From Lachnospiraceae bacterium (GTDB lineage: Bacteria > Bacillota > Clostridia > Lachnospirales > Lachnospiraceae): a stretch of 64,000 nt of DNA. Shown one piece after another: positions 44,334-53,473 of the stretch. The translations under genes were made by a program, and so were the position numbers. Location: assembly GCA_910575275.1 (NCBI GenBank), contig CAJTEE010000004.1, forward strand, positions 270,287 through 334,286, given 5' to 3'. Within the stretch, counting starts at the first letter, position 1. Every line of letters starts with the position of its first letter. The notes below the pieces were generated by a model. The model searched no databases. It was not told where the DNA came from and was given only the letters and a program-made list of their open reading frames with translations.

Positions 44334-45284
44334 ATGAAAGCCAAAAATAAAATCATTACTACAATTCTACTCTCCGCTGGAGCTGCCGCCGGAACAGCGA
44401 TCATTAATAAATACATCAAACTAAAAGCAACTTCCAAAAATCTCCTGACACAACCGGAAGCCCTTTGTTATAAATGGAGATTCGGGACCATTCATTATAC
44501 GAAAGTCGGAAATGGAAAACCTCTGCTTCTTATTCATGATATGGATTATCTTTCAAGCGGCGCAGAGTGGGATGCACTGATCCCGTTTCTCACGGATACC
44601 TATACAGTTTACACAATTGACCTTTTAGGCTGCGGTCGTTCCGAAAAACCGAATCTTACCTACACAAACTTTCTTTATGTTCAGCTTTTAACAGACTTCA
44701 TCAAATATGAAATCGGACATCGCACAAATATAATTGCTACGGGCAATTCCTCCTCTCTGGCTGCCATGGCCTGCGGATATAACAATGAATTATTTGGACA
44801 GCTTATGTTCATCAATCCCGAAAGTTTTTCATCCTGCAGCCAAATTCCGGGAAAATCGGCCAATTTATATAAGCTGATTCTGGACATGCCGATTTTGGGA
44901 ACCATGTTGTATTCAATTGCCGCTTCCAAAAAAGTTGTCAGAGAAACCTTTGAACAAAAATATTTTTATAATCCTTACCATATTGCTCTATCGTATATCA
45001 ATCAATACTATGAAGCCGCACATCTGGGAGAAATGCCAAAAGCCATTTATTCGAGCATTCGCTGTAATTATATAAAATGTAAAATCAGCCGCTCCCTTGA
45101 AAAGATTGACAACAGTATCTACATTCTTGGAGGAGCGGCCGAAACCAAAATAAAACAAATTATTCAAGAATACACAGAATGCAATCCGGCAATTGAATTC
45201 TCATTGATTTCCAATACCAGGCATCTTCCGCAGATTGAAGACCCAAAAGAAACCGGTAAAATTATAAAGATGTTTTTCACCTGA
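44334..45284 (+). CDS. Alpha/beta hydrolase with N-terminal membrane anchor
   Basis: A 316-residue alpha/beta-hydrolase fold protein. The N-terminal hydrophobic segment (about 8-25) is an uncleaved anchor or signal. The oxyanion region is LLLIHDMDYLSSGAEWDALI; the nucleophile elbow reads GNSSS (GxSxx); the acid lies in the ILGGAAE region and the catalytic His in NTRHLPQIEDP. It is the only plus-strand gene between parA and rsmG and is convergent with rsmG. The substrate is unknown; lipase or esterase families are the nearest by motif. Confidence 0.8.
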   Translation: MKAKNKIITTILLSAGAAAGTAIINKYIKLKATSKNLLTQPEALCYKWRFGTIHYTKVGNGKPLLLIHDMDYLSSGAEWDALIPFLTDTYTVYTIDLLGCGRSEKPNLTYTNFLYVQLLTDFIKYEIGHRTNIIATGNSSSLAAMACGYNNELFGQLMFINPESFSSCSQIPGKSANLYKLILDMPILGTMLYSIAASKKVVRETFEQKYFYNPYHIALSYINQYYEAAHLGEMPKAIYSSIRCNYIKCKISRSLEKIDNSIYILGGAAETKIKQIIQEYTECNPAIEFSLISNTRHLPQIEDPKETGKIIKMFFT

Positions 45285-45291
45285 TTCTCCA

Positions 45292-46020
45292 TCACAAAGG
45301 CTCTTTCCCCGGAATCCCTGCTTTCCGGGGAAATTTTTTCGGAGTTATCCACATCTTTTGTATAGAAATAAAGGATCTTTCCACATTCGTCCCAGGCAAA
45401 GTGCATAAATCGGTAGACAAAATTTTTCCTCCCAATTTTATAACTGCCCTCTCGGCCTGCTCGACCTCATCCTTTATGTTCTCTGATTTATAAGGAAAAA
45501 AGTATCCTCCCGTTTTTACAAAAGGAAGGCAATATTCAGAAAGAGTAGACAAATTTGCCACTGCTCTTGAAACACATAAATCAAATTGTTCTCTATAAGA
45601 AAGATTTTTCCCAAAATCCTCCGCCCGTCCATGTAATGCATGAATTTCGCTAAGCTCCAATTCTTTTATGACTTCATTTAGGAAACCAACTCTTTTTTTC
45701 AAGGAATCCAAAAGCGTAATTTTTAACTGTGGAAATGCAATCTTTAATGGAATTCCAGGAAACCCCGCTCCTGTGCCCACATCCATACAAGAATAAGAAT
45801 ACGTTTTAATATTCGGAAATACACGCACCAGCAGAAGGCTGTCAAGAAAATGCTTTTCCACCACATCGGGAAGCCCTTTAATTGCTGTCAGATTCATAAC
45901 CCGATTCCACTCTGTTAAAAGCTCATAATATCGATAAAACTGTTCCTTCTGCGCATCTGATAATACAAGAGAAAGCTCGAGACAGCCTGCATCCATGTAA
46001 TTTCTAAATTGTTCTGTCAT
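45292..46020 (-). CDS. rsmG: 16S rRNA (guanine527-N7)-methyltransferase RsmG
   Basis: 242 residues. SAM-binding motif [18 protein letters not shown], followed by [14 protein letters not shown] and [15 protein letters not shown]. It modifies G527 in the 530 loop of 16S rRNA. ATGA overlap with mnmG and operon order match other Firmicutes. It converges with the hydrolase gene, with only 7 bases between stops. Confidence 0.95.
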   Translation of the reverse strand: MTEQFRNYMDAGCLELSLVLSDAQKEQFYRYYELLTEWNRVMNLTAIKGLPDVVEKHFLDSLLLVRVFPNIKTYSYSCMDVGTGAGFPGIPLKIAFPQLKITLLDSLKKRVGFLNEVIKELELSEIHALHGRAEDFGKNLSYREQFDLCVSRAVANLSTLSEYCLPFVKTGGYFFPYKSENIKDEVEQAERAVIKLGGKILSTDLCTLPGTNVERSFISIQKMWITPKKFPRKAGIPGKEPL

Positions 46021-47933
46021 TTCATCTCCCTTTTTCCGCCCTTAAATTGTTCCAAATATACAAGGAGGACCGATATATCTGCCGGAGAAACTCCTGATAT
46101 TCTTGAAGCCTGGCCAATATTCAAAGGCTGGTACAAATTCAGTTTTTGAACCGCCTCCCTGCGAAGACTTTTCACGTCCGAATAATCCAAACCCGCAGGG
46201 ATTTTTCTGCTCTCCATTTTTTTAAACTGCTCAACCTGCTGCATCTGCCTCTTGATATATCCCTCATATTTTAAAAGAATATTTACCTGTATTTTTACAT
46301 CCTCGGGCAATTCCGGCCGATTTTCATCTATCTCGGATAAAACATCATAATCCAGTTCCGGCCTCTTTATCAGCTCTGCAAGTGTCATGCCTGACCTCAA
46401 AGAAGTACTCGCATGATCCGACAGAAATCTTTGCGTTTTTTCATTGACACCCACTGTCGTTTTCCTAAGTCTTTCCGTTTCTTCCCGAATTGTCTGTTCT
46501 TTCCAAATGACATGACGATACTGCTCCTCTGTCACCAATCCGATTTCATATCCGATTTTTCTAAGACGCAGATCCGCATTATCCTGCCTGAGCAAAAGTC
46601 TGTATTCCGCTCTTGATGTCATCATCCGATATGGCTCATGGTTTTCCTTCGTCACAAGATCATCAATCAACACTCCAATATAAGCTTGGGACCGATCCAG
46701 AATTACAGCTTCCTTCCCCTGCAGCTTTCTAACGGCATTCACTCCTGCCATAAAGCCCTGGACAGCAGCCTCCTCATACCCGGAGCTCCCGTTAAACTGT
46801 CCGCCCGAAAACAAACCCTCAATTCTCTTAAATTCAAGAGATGCCATAAGCTGCCTCGGATTGATACAATCATATTCGATCGCATACGCATTCCGAACAA
46901 TTTTTACATGTTCTAACCCGGGAACAGTCCGATACATCGCATACTGTACATCCTCAGGAAGGGAACTCGACATACCGCTTAAATACATTTCATTTGTATA
47001 AATCCCCTCCGGCTCTACAAATACCTGGTGCCGGTTTTTATCCGGAAATTTTACAACCTTATCCTCGATTGAAGGGCAATACCGTGGACCTGTTCCCTCA
47101 ATCGCACCCGAAAAAAGCGGAGAACGATCCAAATTTTCACGGATAATCTCATGCGTCCTTTCATTTGTATAGGTCAGCCAGCAGGAAACCTGCTCTCTCC
47201 GGACAGTCATCGGGTCCGTTGAAAAAGAAAAGGGAACAATCCGCTTGTCTCCAAGCTGTTCCTCCATCTTCGAGAAATCAATGCTTCTTTTATCGACCCT
47301 GGCAGGCGTTCCCGTCTTAAAGCGGAACATCTCAATTCCGTTTGCCTTTAAAGAATCTGTCAAATGATTTGCCGCCTGCAGTCCGTTCGGCCCCGTGGCA
47401 TTGCTGACATCACCATAAATACAGCGCGCCCGCAGATACACGCCTGTCGCAAGAACTACAGCCCGACAATAATAAACGGCCCCAGAAAAAGTCTTTACTC
47501 CTTTAATCCTCAGACGTCCCTCTGTATGCTCCGCAGACTCTGTCAAAATTTCCGAGACCTCTGCCTGTCGGATCGTCAAATGATCGGTATTTTCCAGGAC
47601 CTGCCGCATGCTTCTCGAATATTCCTGCTTATCGGCCTGTGCCCGCAGGGAATGAACCGCCGGCCCCTTCGACTCATTTAACATCTTTGACTGGATAAAA
47701 GTCTTATCAATATTTTTTCCCATCTCCCCGCCAAGTGCATCCAACTCGCGGACCAGATGTCCCTTCGAACTTCCTCCAATATTCGGATTACAGGGCATCA
47801 ACGCAATGCTGTCTATGCTGACTGTAAACAGGATCGTCTCAAATCCTAATCTGGCAGCCGCAAGAGCCGCCTCACAGCCTGCATGCCCCGCACCAACTAC
47901 CGCAATCTCATATGTTTCCTCTACAAAAGGCAT
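46017..47933 (-). CDS. mnmG: tRNA uridine-5-carboxymethylaminomethyl modification protein MnmG
   Basis: 638 residues. N-terminal FAD motif [17 protein letters not shown], the [16 protein letters not shown] block, [13 protein letters not shown], and the C-terminal helical tRNA-binding domain. With MnmE it makes the xm5 modification of wobble U34 in tRNAs. It lies 24 bases after mnmE and is coupled to rsmG. Length is normal for the family. Confidence 0.97.
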   Translation of the reverse strand: MPFVEETYEIAVVGAGHAGCEAALAAARLGFETILFTVSIDSIALMPCNPNIGGSSKGHLVRELDALGGEMGKNIDKTFIQSKMLNESKGPAVHSLRAQADKQEYSRSMRQVLENTDHLTIRQAEVSEILTESAEHTEGRLRIKGVKTFSGAVYYCRAVVLATGVYLRARCIYGDVSNATGPNGLQAANHLTDSLKANGIEMFRFKTGTPARVDKRSIDFSKMEEQLGDKRIVPFSFSTDPMTVRREQVSCWLTYTNERTHEIIRENLDRSPLFSGAIEGTGPRYCPSIEDKVVKFPDKNRHQVFVEPEGIYTNEMYLSGMSSSLPEDVQYAMYRTVPGLEHVKIVRNAYAIEYDCINPRQLMASLEFKRIEGLFSGGQFNGSSGYEEAAVQGFMAGVNAVRKLQGKEAVILDRSQAYIGVLIDDLVTKENHEPYRMMTSRAEYRLLLRQDNADLRLRKIGYEIGLVTEEQYRHVIWKEQTIREETERLRKTTVGVNEKTQRFLSDHASTSLRSGMTLAELIKRPELDYDVLSEIDENRPELPEDVKIQVNILLKYEGYIKRQMQQVEQFKKMESRKIPAGLDYSDVKSLRREAVQKLNLYQPLNIGQASRISGVSPADISVLLVYLEQFKGGKREMK

Positions 47934-47957
47934 CTTTCTTTCCTCTTTTCCAGGTCC

Positions 47958-49337
47958 TTACTTACCCATACAAAACCGGCTAAAAATCTCATGAATCAGG
48001 TCATCCTCCACGGCCTCTCCGATGATCAATCCCAGCTTTTCATAGGCGTTCATCAAATCAATCGAATAAAAATCCTCCGGCAATTCCTCTTGAATCGCCT
48101 TTTTTACAAGCTGTATACTCTCGAACGCCTCAGAAATTGCTCTCTCCTGCCTCATGTTAGTAATCAATATCTGATCGTTAAAGTCAATTTTTCCCTGATC
48201 AAACATAGAGAGAATCTCTCTTTTCAGAGAATCAAAGCCTGTTTTCTCCTTCGCAGAAACAGAAAAAACAGGATGTCCGAATCTTTTCTGAAGCTCCTCA
48301 AAAGAAAATACCGCATTCAGATCATCCTTGTTAAAAAGGACAATCGCTTTTTTATCACGGATAAATTCTATGATCTGTTCGTCATTTTCGTCGAGAGGGA
48401 CAGAAGCATCCACCACATAAAGGATCAAATCGGCTTCTGCAGCCGCCTTGATCGCCCTTGAAATACCGATTTTTTCTATCTGATCTTCCGTAGATCGAAT
48501 TCCGGCCGTATCCACTATATGCAGATTCATTCCTTCTATTAAAATGTCTTCTTCTAATACATCTCTCGTTGTCCCGGCAATCTCCGTCACAATCGCCCTT
48601 TCCTCCCCGACAAGGACATTCAATAAGGAAGATTTCCCTGCATTCGGCTTTCCTAAAATAACGGTCTGAATTCCTTCCGAAAGAATTCGCCCATCTGAAA
48701 ACGAGTGGATCAGTCTTTCCAACTCTCTTTCCCATCCACAAAGGACGGCCAACAGACGCTCTCCATATCCATCCAGGGAAATGTGCTCAGGATCATCCAA
48801 AGCCGATTCGATAAAAGCAATCTCATAAAGAATCTGTTCTCTAAGCTCCTTTATTTTTTTTGACAGGCTTCCTCTAAGCTGCCCAAGAGAAGACGAAAGT
48901 GCATAGCAATTCTTCGCATGGATCGTATCAATCACTGCTTCCGCCTGAGACAGATCGATCCGACCGTTTAAAAAAGCACGTTTTGTAAATTCACCCGGTT
49001 CTGCCAGTCTGGCGCCGGCCTTTAAAACTGTCTGTAAAACACGTTTAAGAACCAGCATGCCTCCATGGCAGTTGATTTCAACGGTATCCTCGGCCGTAAA
49101 GCTTTTCGGTCCCCTCATCAACATCACAAGAACCTCATCTACCGGTTCATTTCCATCATACACATATCCGTAATGGATCGTATGGCTTTCCTTCTCTGAA
49201 AGAATTTTTCTTCCCTTTCCTGTACGAAAGATTTTGTCTGCAATCGCAACTGCCTCATCACCGCTGATTCTCACGATTCCGATTCCTGAATTTCCAAAGG
49301 CCGTAGCGATCGCCGCAATCGTATCTGTCTGATTCAT
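47958..49337 (-). CDS. mnmE: tRNA modification GTPase MnmE
   Basis: 459 residues. An N-terminal tetrahydrofolate-binding domain (DTIAAIATAFGNSGIGIVRI), helical domain, and embedded G domain: G1 GKPNAGKSSLLN, G2 GTTRD, G3 DTAG, G4 NKDD. The C-terminal CMGK matches the catalytic CxGK. The ATG at 49337 is preferred to one four codons earlier because AAAGGA is then well spaced. Partner of MnmG. Confidence 0.95.
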   Translation of the reverse strand: MNQTDTIAAIATAFGNSGIGIVRISGDEAVAIADKIFRTGKGRKILSEKESHTIHYGYVYDGNEPVDEVLVMLMRGPKSFTAEDTVEINCHGGMLVLKRVLQTVLKAGARLAEPGEFTKRAFLNGRIDLSQAEAVIDTIHAKNCYALSSSLGQLRGSLSKKIKELREQILYEIAFIESALDDPEHISLDGYGERLLAVLCGWERELERLIHSFSDGRILSEGIQTVILGKPNAGKSSLLNVLVGEERAIVTEIAGTTRDVLEEDILIEGMNLHIVDTAGIRSTEDQIEKIGISRAIKAAAEADLILYVVDASVPLDENDEQIIEFIRDKKAIVLFNKDDLNAVFSFEELQKRFGHPVFSVSAKEKTGFDSLKREILSMFDQGKIDFNDQILITNMRQERAISEAFESIQLVKKAIQEELPEDFYSIDLMNAYEKLGLIIGEAVEDDLIHEIFSRFCMGK

Positions 49338-49392
49338 AGCTTTTTGCATCCTTTAACACAAAAGGGCTGCAATGGAGCAGCCCCTTTCTCAC

Positions 49393-50073
49393 CTACTGTT
49401 CTCTGTCTTTTCTGTCATAACGGGGACGTCTTTCCCGATGATCGTCACGTTTTAGCGCAATGACAACATGTCTGAACGGGTCCTCTCCCTCGCTTCTCGT
49501 AAATACATATTTATCATTCTGAAGCGCCGAATGAATAATTCGTCTCTCATAGGGATTCATTGGCTCCAGGGAAACGGAACGTCTGGTCCGTTTTACCTTA
49601 TAAGCGATATTCTTTGCCAGTGTCTCCAGGGTTTCTTTTCTCCTCTCCCTGTAGTTTTCCGTATCCAGCTTTACACGCAGGTATTCACCATTTTCTTTAT
49701 TGACAACCAAGCTCACCAGATACTGTAAGGAATCAAGCGTCTGCCCCCTCTTTCCGATCAGAATTCCCATATCATCTCCGATCAGATTTACATTTAACTC
49801 TTTCTCCTCCTCGTTAAGCTTTATCTCGATCGTAACGGAGATTCCCATCGCATCAAACACAGAGTTCAAAAAATCCTCGGCCTTTTCATTCACTGTTTCA
49901 ATCTTCTTTACACGGATCATCGCCGGCTTTGCACCGATCAAACCGCCAAGGAGTCCTGTACTTCCCTTTTCGACTACCTCATACTGAAGTCTGTCGCTGC
50001 TCACACCAAGCTGCAGAGAAGCCTGTATGATCGCATCCTCTACCGTCTTTGCAGTTACTGTAATCATTTCCAT
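49393..50073 (-). CDS. khpB: Jag/KhpB RNA-binding protein
   Basis: 226 residues: Jag_N domain (ITVTAKTVEDAIIQASLQLG), a linker, a KH domain with GILIGKRGQTLDSLQYLV, and an R3H domain (RRIIHSALQNDKYVFTRSEG). KhpB proteins bind RNA and in streptococci (EloR) affect cell elongation. It lies directly after yidC, the usual position. Confidence 0.93.
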   Translation of the reverse strand: MEMITVTAKTVEDAIIQASLQLGVSSDRLQYEVVEKGSTGLLGGLIGAKPAMIRVKKIETVNEKAEDFLNSVFDAMGISVTIEIKLNEEEKELNVNLIGDDMGILIGKRGQTLDSLQYLVSLVVNKENGEYLRVKLDTENYRERRKETLETLAKNIAYKVKRTRRSVSLEPMNPYERRIIHSALQNDKYVFTRSEGEDPFRHVVIALKRDDHRERRPRYDRKDREQ

Positions 50074-50090
50074 AAATAGACCCCCATACC

Positions 50091-51344
50091 CTATTTTTTG
50101 CTGCGTTTTTCATGCGCCTCATTGTATTTTTGAACCATGGCTGCCTTCGCCGCAAGACTTCCCGGCTTTGCGTTCGTATTATAGTATTTGCTGGACTCCT
50201 CAATTTGTTTGGCAATTTTCTCTTTTTTCTGCTCCTCCGCCTGCTTCTCTCTCTCCTGCTCATCCTTGATTGACTTTAAAGAAGCAGTTGCATTCTGAGA
50301 GATCTTCTGCGGGGGAAGTCCCTGCTTTGCACGTTTCTTGTTTACCTTTTCCAGATTCTTCTTTACCATTTCATCAATATCCACTTTATCCATATAGGAA
50401 TTGACGAAAAGCTGCTGAATAATCTGTACCACACTGGTTGCGATCCAGTAAATACCAAGACCAGCCGGAAGCGTCACGCAGATAAAGGCAGAAAATAAAG
50501 GCATTGTAACCATCATTGTCTGCATGGACTGTGCCATCGGATTGTCCGGATCGGCTTTAGGCTGCTGTCCACTCATAAGCTTTGTACTGATCCATTGAGA
50601 AAGTGCTGCCAAAATCGGAATAATCCATGCAACAGACGGCATCCAGCCTGGAGCCTCCGCAAGATTTAAGCCTAAAAAGCTGTTCATCCGCTCAATGATT
50701 CCCGCATTTTCTGCAATTATACCCGAAATAGACGGAAACAGATTCTCAAGCTCCTGCCACTGCGCAATCGTAAATTTGTAGAACAGATCCACTAGCTTGT
50801 CCGCACTGGTAAAATCAAACTTATCCAGAGAATTCACTGCGGCTGCCTTTGTAATATCGGCAATTCCCTGCAGCTTTTCCACATAACCGGCCTGTCCCAT
50901 AAGGGGCGTCACAACGTTGTCAAAATAAACACGAACGGACGGAACATATGCCGGAATATTATAGATAACACGATACAAGGCCAAAAGAATCGGCATTTGG
51001 ATCAGAAGCGGAAGGCAGCCTCCCGTCATGCTGGTTCCGTATTTTTCATAGACAGCCTGAATCTCCACATTCTGCCGCTGCATGGATTCGTTGTCTGTTT
51101 TTCCCTTGTATTTCTTCTGAATCGCCTGAATTTCCGGATTCATAACAGACATAAGCTTCGTGGATTTCTGCTGCTTAATCGTCAGAGGAAGCATCAGCAT
51201 TTTCATTACAATCGTAAAAAGGATGATACACAAGCCGATATTAAAAATTCCAAACTGGCTTGTAAATTTAAAAAGGATGTCCATTATATAACCAAGGACA
51301 GTCGCAATAGGTCCCAGAATGGACCCAGCCTTTGTCAAAACCAT
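50091..51344 (-). CDS. yidC: Membrane insertase YidC/OxaI
   Basis: 417 residues with about five helices, the 60KD_IMP block (MKMLMLPLTIKQQKSTKLMS; GGCLPLLIQMPILLALYRVI) and a long basic-acidic C-terminal tail rich in Lys and Glu. It inserts membrane proteins alone or with Sec. Ribosome site AGGAGGTAGTGT. The Gram-positive type without the large periplasmic domain, as expected. Confidence 0.95.
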   Translation of the reverse strand: MVLTKAGSILGPIATVLGYIMDILFKFTSQFGIFNIGLCIILFTIVMKMLMLPLTIKQQKSTKLMSVMNPEIQAIQKKYKGKTDNESMQRQNVEIQAVYEKYGTSMTGGCLPLLIQMPILLALYRVIYNIPAYVPSVRVYFDNVVTPLMGQAGYVEKLQGIADITKAAAVNSLDKFDFTSADKLVDLFYKFTIAQWQELENLFPSISGIIAENAGIIERMNSFLGLNLAEAPGWMPSVAWIIPILAALSQWISTKLMSGQQPKADPDNPMAQSMQTMMVTMPLFSAFICVTLPAGLGIYWIATSVVQIIQQLFVNSYMDKVDIDEMVKKNLEKVNKKRAKQGLPPQKISQNATASLKSIKDEQEREKQAEEQKKEKIAKQIEESSKYYNTNAKPGSLAAKAAMVQKYNEAHEKRSKK

Positions 51345-51368
51345 ACACTACCTCCTGGTTTTCGCTTT

Positions 51369-51590
51369 CTACGGAACAGGATCATAACCGCCCTTTGCAA
51401 ACGGATGGCAACGGAGAAGCCGTTTACAAGCAAGATACGTGCCCTTTATAGCACCGTATTTTTCCAAAGCCTCCAAGGCATATTGGGAACAGGTAGGCGT
51501 ATAAATACAGTGAGCGCCGATACAGGGAGAAATAAATTTCTTATACCCTTTGATGAGAAACATCAATCCTTTTCTTACCAAACCTCTCAC
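51369..51590 (-). CDS. yidD: Membrane protein insertion efficiency factor YidD
   Basis: 73 residues with the family motif PTCSQYALEALEKYGAIKGT and KRLLRCHPFAKGGYDPVP. Start codon GTG, overlapping the rnpA stop (GTGA). YidD is thought to aid YidC; it lies next to it. Confidence 0.95.
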   Translation of the reverse strand: MRGLVRKGLMFLIKGYKKFISPCIGAHCIYTPTCSQYALEALEKYGAIKGTYLACKRLLRCHPFAKGGYDPVP

Positions 51591-51931
51591 TTCGATTCTT
51601 TTAAAATGTTATGAAGTCCGCACAAGTGTAAAAACGCACTTTCTATTTTTTCGAATTTTTTATCCTTTGCCGCAGCCCTTGCGATCACAACGATGTCTTT
51701 TCCGTCCTCCAGCTTATGCCTGTTTTGCCGGAAACATTCCCGAATCAAGCGCGCAAACCGATGACGCTCAACGCTGTTTCCAAATTTTCTGCTGGCAGAG
51801 ATGCCAATTCTTGTATCCTGCCCATCCTTCCAAAGCACATACATGACCAAGTATTTATCCGCATACGATTTTCCTTTTCCGTATACTTCTTTAAAATCTT
51901 TATTTTTTTTAATCGAATGAAACCGCTTCAT
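51587..51931 (-). CDS. rnpA: Ribonuclease P protein component
   Basis: 114 residues with the RNR-like signature (SVERHRFARLIRECFRQNRH) and N-terminal KKNKDFKEVYGKGKSYADKY. The protein assists the RNA subunit in 5' processing of tRNA precursors. The ATG at 51931 is chosen because the longer frame (to 51982) would read through the terminator stem at 51959-51996. The ribosome site is weak (AAAAAGA). Confidence 0.95.
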   Translation of the reverse strand: MKRFHSIKKNKDFKEVYGKGKSYADKYLVMYVLWKDGQDTRIGISASRKFGNSVERHRFARLIRECFRQNRHKLEDGKDIVVIARAAAKDKKFEKIESAFLHLCGLHNILKESK

Positions 51932-51949
51932 AAAATTCTTTTTATTAAA

Positions 51950-51996
51950 AACTAAAAAAGAGTATCCAAAAGTCTTCCTCAACTTCCGGATACTCT
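51950..51996 (-). terminator. Intrinsic terminator between rpmH and rnpA
   Basis: Minus strand AGAGTATCC (51996-51988) pairs with GGATACTCT (51967-51959), then TTTTTT (51958-51953) AGTTTTT. It lies 10 bases after rpmH and before the rnpA start, so rpmH is produced in excess of rnpA. Confidence 0.8.
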
Positions 51997-52006
51997 CTTG
52001 GATTCA

Positions 52007-52141
52007 TTAAGCTGATAATCTTGCTCTACCCTTCGCACGTCTGGCAGCTAAGACTTTTCTTCCGCCCGCACTGCTCATCCTGGCTCTGAAGCCATGTACT
52101 CTTTTTCTCTGCGTATTTTTCGGCTGAAACGTCATTTTCAT
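52007..52141 (-). CDS. rpmH: 50S ribosomal protein L34
   Basis: 44 residues: [20 protein letters not shown] and [20 protein letters not shown]. Full-length L34 after an AGGAGGTGCC site. The standard first gene of the leftward oriC operon. Confidence 0.97.
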   Translation of the reverse strand: MKMTFQPKNTQRKRVHGFRARMSSAGGRKVLAARRAKGRARLSA

Positions 52142-52272
52142 AACCCCGGCACCTCCTCTTAATTATTATACATACAAGTACCTTATCATGTACCAAATTT
52201 TGTACCCGATCAAATCTCTTGCCGATCCGAACGGTTATCAGATTCTTCAGGACATATAAAGACATCATCCCA

Positions 52273-52301
52273 ATTATATAGAAATTACGTCTTCACGTCA
52301 A
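52273..52301 (-). promoter_or_regulatory. rpmH promoter
   Basis: Minus strand TTGACG (52296-52301), 17 bases, TATAAT (52273-52278); leader of about 130 bases to the rpmH ATG. Confidence 0.75.
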
Positions 52302-52332
52302 GAGTTTCTTTTCTAAAAAATTATTTTGTTTG

Positions 52333-52410
52333 TAGCGGTCCAGCCTGCGGCTTCCCTGTTACAAAATCCGCCCCTGTTTCAAGTTTGCCTGCGGCAAAGA
52401 GGGGCGGATT
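52333..52410. repeat. Intergenic repeat shared with 44182-44244, copy 2, with hairpin
   Basis: AATCCGCCCC (52365-52374) and GGGGCGGATT (52401-52410) form a 10-bp perfect stem around a 26-base loop. The left half matches the copy at 44182. A second dyad (TGCGCGGCAAATGCGCA) follows at 52441. It could serve as terminator for the ECF gene. Confidence 0.55.
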
Positions 52411-52524
52411 CATAGCCGTTTGGCTTTATCGGTTGCTGTCTGCGCGGCAAATGCGCAGATACAGACTGAACGATTCCATTTTGTTCCTATATCGAGTATC
52501 TTCCTAACTATAATACTATAAAAA

Positions 52525-53166
52525 TCAGTTTTCTCCCTTTACCTTAAAGAGTACCTTTACGATAGCTGCAACAAGAATGCCGGCAACGATCGCCTCGGGA
52601 ATTCCCTGTACGACAATGACACCCAAAATTACATCATAAAGCCTCTCCACAACCTTATTTGCCGCCGCAGCATAACTCTTTCCGAAAAAGAGATAGATCC
52701 CATTCATTACAAGGAATGTATTGGTAAGGGAGCCGGCGATGCCAGCCGCCCAGAGGGCAGCGGTCTGACTTCCTTTTCTTCCGTTCATAAGCTTCATGAC
52801 AAGAAAATACACATAGTACGCTGCCACACCGATCATCACGCGCGGAACAATTGCGATCACGGCACTCCACATATTTCCGCTGTATCCGCCAATCGTAACG
52901 AACGGGCTGAATACAAAGGACGTCACGGATGGCGTTAAAGTCGCCTTTATGAGGCTTGTAAGCCCGAATACCAGACCAAAGTAAGCTCCGTATTTCGGCC
53001 CCAGAAGAAGTGCCCCGATGATGACCGGAATATGGATAATCGTCGCATTCATAAAGCCAAGAGGGATGTAGCCCAGAAACGGTACTACTGCCATGGCAAT
53101 GATGATTGCGGTAAGAATTCCGGCAAATGACATGTCCAATACTTTTTTGTCAACTCTCATATTCAT
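52525..53166 (-). CDS. ECF transporter S component (vitamin uptake)
   Basis: A 213-residue protein with six predicted helices and the S-component pattern FMNATIIHIPVIIGALLLGP then KYGAYFGLVFGLTSLI. Such proteins bind a vitamin and dock on the shared EcfAAT module, which is not in this window. The pattern is nearest the PanT/FolT-like group; the substrate is not certain. It lies between rpmH and dnaA, as in many Lachnospiraceae. Confidence 0.85.
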   Translation of the reverse strand: MNMRVDKKVLDMSFAGILTAIIIAMAVVPFLGYIPLGFMNATIIHIPVIIGALLLGPKYGAYFGLVFGLTSLIKATLTPSVTSFVFSPFVTIGGYSGNMWSAVIAIVPRVMIGVAAYYVYFLVMKLMNGRKGSQTAALWAAGIAGSLTNTFLVMNGIYLFFGKSYAAAANKVVERLYDVILGVIVVQGIPEAIVAGILVAAIVKVLFKVKGEN

Positions 53167-53265
53167 TTTTCCTCCTGCTACTGTTCTTTTTTAAAGATAC
53201 AATGCAATATAGTCACAAGGCGGATTATACCCGATTCTTTGGAAAACGTCAACGAAAAACTTATT

Positions 53266-53423
53266 TTATCCCCATTTTGTGGAAAGATTGTGGATAACTT
53301 TATGGAAAAGTACTGAAAACTTGTGGATTGCAATATTTTCATTGAAAATTCTGTGGAATTCATGTACAATAGATTTAGATTGGGCTTATGTGCATTTTTG
53401 CGTTTTCCGCCACTTCATCCACA
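53266..53423. other. Left part of oriC: DnaA-box cluster upstream of dnaA
   Basis: A perfect TGTGGATAA (53289-53297) is flanked by near matches: TTATCCCCA (53266-53274), TGTGGAAAG (53278), TGTGGATTG (53322), TGTGGAATT (53352) and TCATCCACA (53415-53423). The cluster overlaps the dnaA promoter, allowing autoregulation. It is AT-rich. Confidence 0.8.
53342..53370 (+). promoter_or_regulatory. dnaA promoter
   Basis: TTGAAA (53342-53347), 17-base spacer, TACAAT (53365-53370). A near-consensus DnaA box (TGTGGAATT) lies in the spacer. Confidence 0.7.
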
Positions 53424-53473
53424 GAATTTTCCAGGTTATATACAGGCATATATACAGGTTTAGGAGTACCGAT

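Noticed and set aside
52026..52268. 80-codon frame overlapping rpmH
   Set aside because: It overlaps rpmH in another frame; L34 is the real product.
53279..53473. 65-residue N-terminal extension of DnaA
   Set aside because: The region is the DnaA-box leader and promoter; the ATG at 53474 has a proper ribosome site and gives the normal N-terminus.
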